From: Holosporales bacterium
Lineage (GTDB): Bacteria; Pseudomonadota; Alphaproteobacteria; BNTO01
Direction: 5' to 3'
NCBI GenBank assembly: GCA_031265645.1
Contig: JAISCJ010000025.1
Coordinates: 1 to 6,268, forward strand
DNA length: 6,268 bases
Each line of letters begins with the position of its first letter. Position 1 is the stretch's first letter. Of the stretch, positions 6,120 to 6,268 are shown piece after piece. The notes under the pieces are model-generated. The model was given only the letters and a program-made list of their open reading frames with translations. It searched no databases and was not told the origin of the DNA. The position numbers were made by a program, and so were the translations under genes.

Positions 6120-6268
6120 TCTTTTTTCCGAATTGTTATGGGTCAGATCAGGGCGGTTTCCTCCTTTGCAAAGCCATGGGCCCGATTGAATTGAACCGAT
6201 TCGGAGAAAGCAAAAAGTAAGATCTCACTAAGTGCTCTTATCGAATTTTTGAGTATAGAACTTAGCTC
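6120..6268. other. right-edge region with no assured gene
   Basis: This stretch contains a T run (6122-6127), a perfect 10-bp palindrome CTTTGCAAAG (6164-6173), a GGGCCC palindrome (6178-6183) and CCGATTCGG (6196-6204). On the - strand, one frame is open from the window edge to a TGA at 6145-6143, 41 codons, and could be the 3' end of a gene lying beyond the window. The translation is not recognisable and an open frame of that length is not rare by chance, so it is not called as a gene. Confidence 0.4.

Noticed and set aside
6161..6167. Perfect Shine-Dalgarno-like AAGGAGG on the - strand
   Set aside because: No ATG, GTG or TTG follows at a usable distance, and in-frame stops follow closely.
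6105..6194. 29-codon + strand frame starting at ATG 6105
   Set aside because: It lies across the promoter of the Sel1-repeat gene, lacks a ribosome binding site and resembles nothing recognisable.
6181..6204. GGTTCAATTC on the - strand, resembling a tRNA T-arm
   Set aside because: No matching acceptor, anticodon or D-arm can be built around it.

Overview
The window reads as a chromosomal segment of an alphaproteobacterium. A Ros/MucR-type regulator (a family essentially confined to Alphaproteobacteria) lies directly upstream of the housekeeping genes miaB and ftsK, and the DNA is moderately AT-rich by eye. The order of the class cannot be fixed from the sequence. A moderate-GC, possibly host-associated lineage is plausible but is inference, resting mainly on a Sel1-repeat protein with a possible export signal and on loose, repeat-bearing intergenic DNA.

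Layout: three + strand genes run from 46 to 4216. These are a 154-aa MucR-like regulator, miaB (tRNA 2-methylthio-adenosine synthase) and ftsK (septal DNA translocase). The gap between mucR and miaB is 59 bp with no convincing terminator, and that between miaB and ftsK is only 5 bp, so at least miaB-ftsK should be cotranscribed and probably all three are. After ftsK comes a 438-bp gene-free stretch (4217-4654). It holds a nested inverted repeat of about 111 bp that looks like a MITE or other palindromic element, plus a strong 9-bp hairpin that probably ends transcription between the convergent genes. On the - strand, 6055-4655 encodes a 466-aa Sel1-repeat protein with a hydrophobic N terminus and its own good sigma-70-type promoter (TTGACA, 16 bp, TAAGAT). 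The last 150 bases hold no assured gene, although one - strand frame is open to the right edge.

How the genes relate: FtsK works at the division septum and MiaB modifies tRNAs, so neither depends on the other. Their link here is transcriptional. MucR proteins control cell-cycle, surface and virulence genes in related bacteria, and this copy has lost three of the usual zinc ligands. The Sel1 protein is an independent transcription unit of unknown role.

No clear new multi-gene system is visible. The points most worth a second look are the nested palindromic element, the zinc-ligand-poor MucR, and the mucR-miaB-ftsK arrangement.
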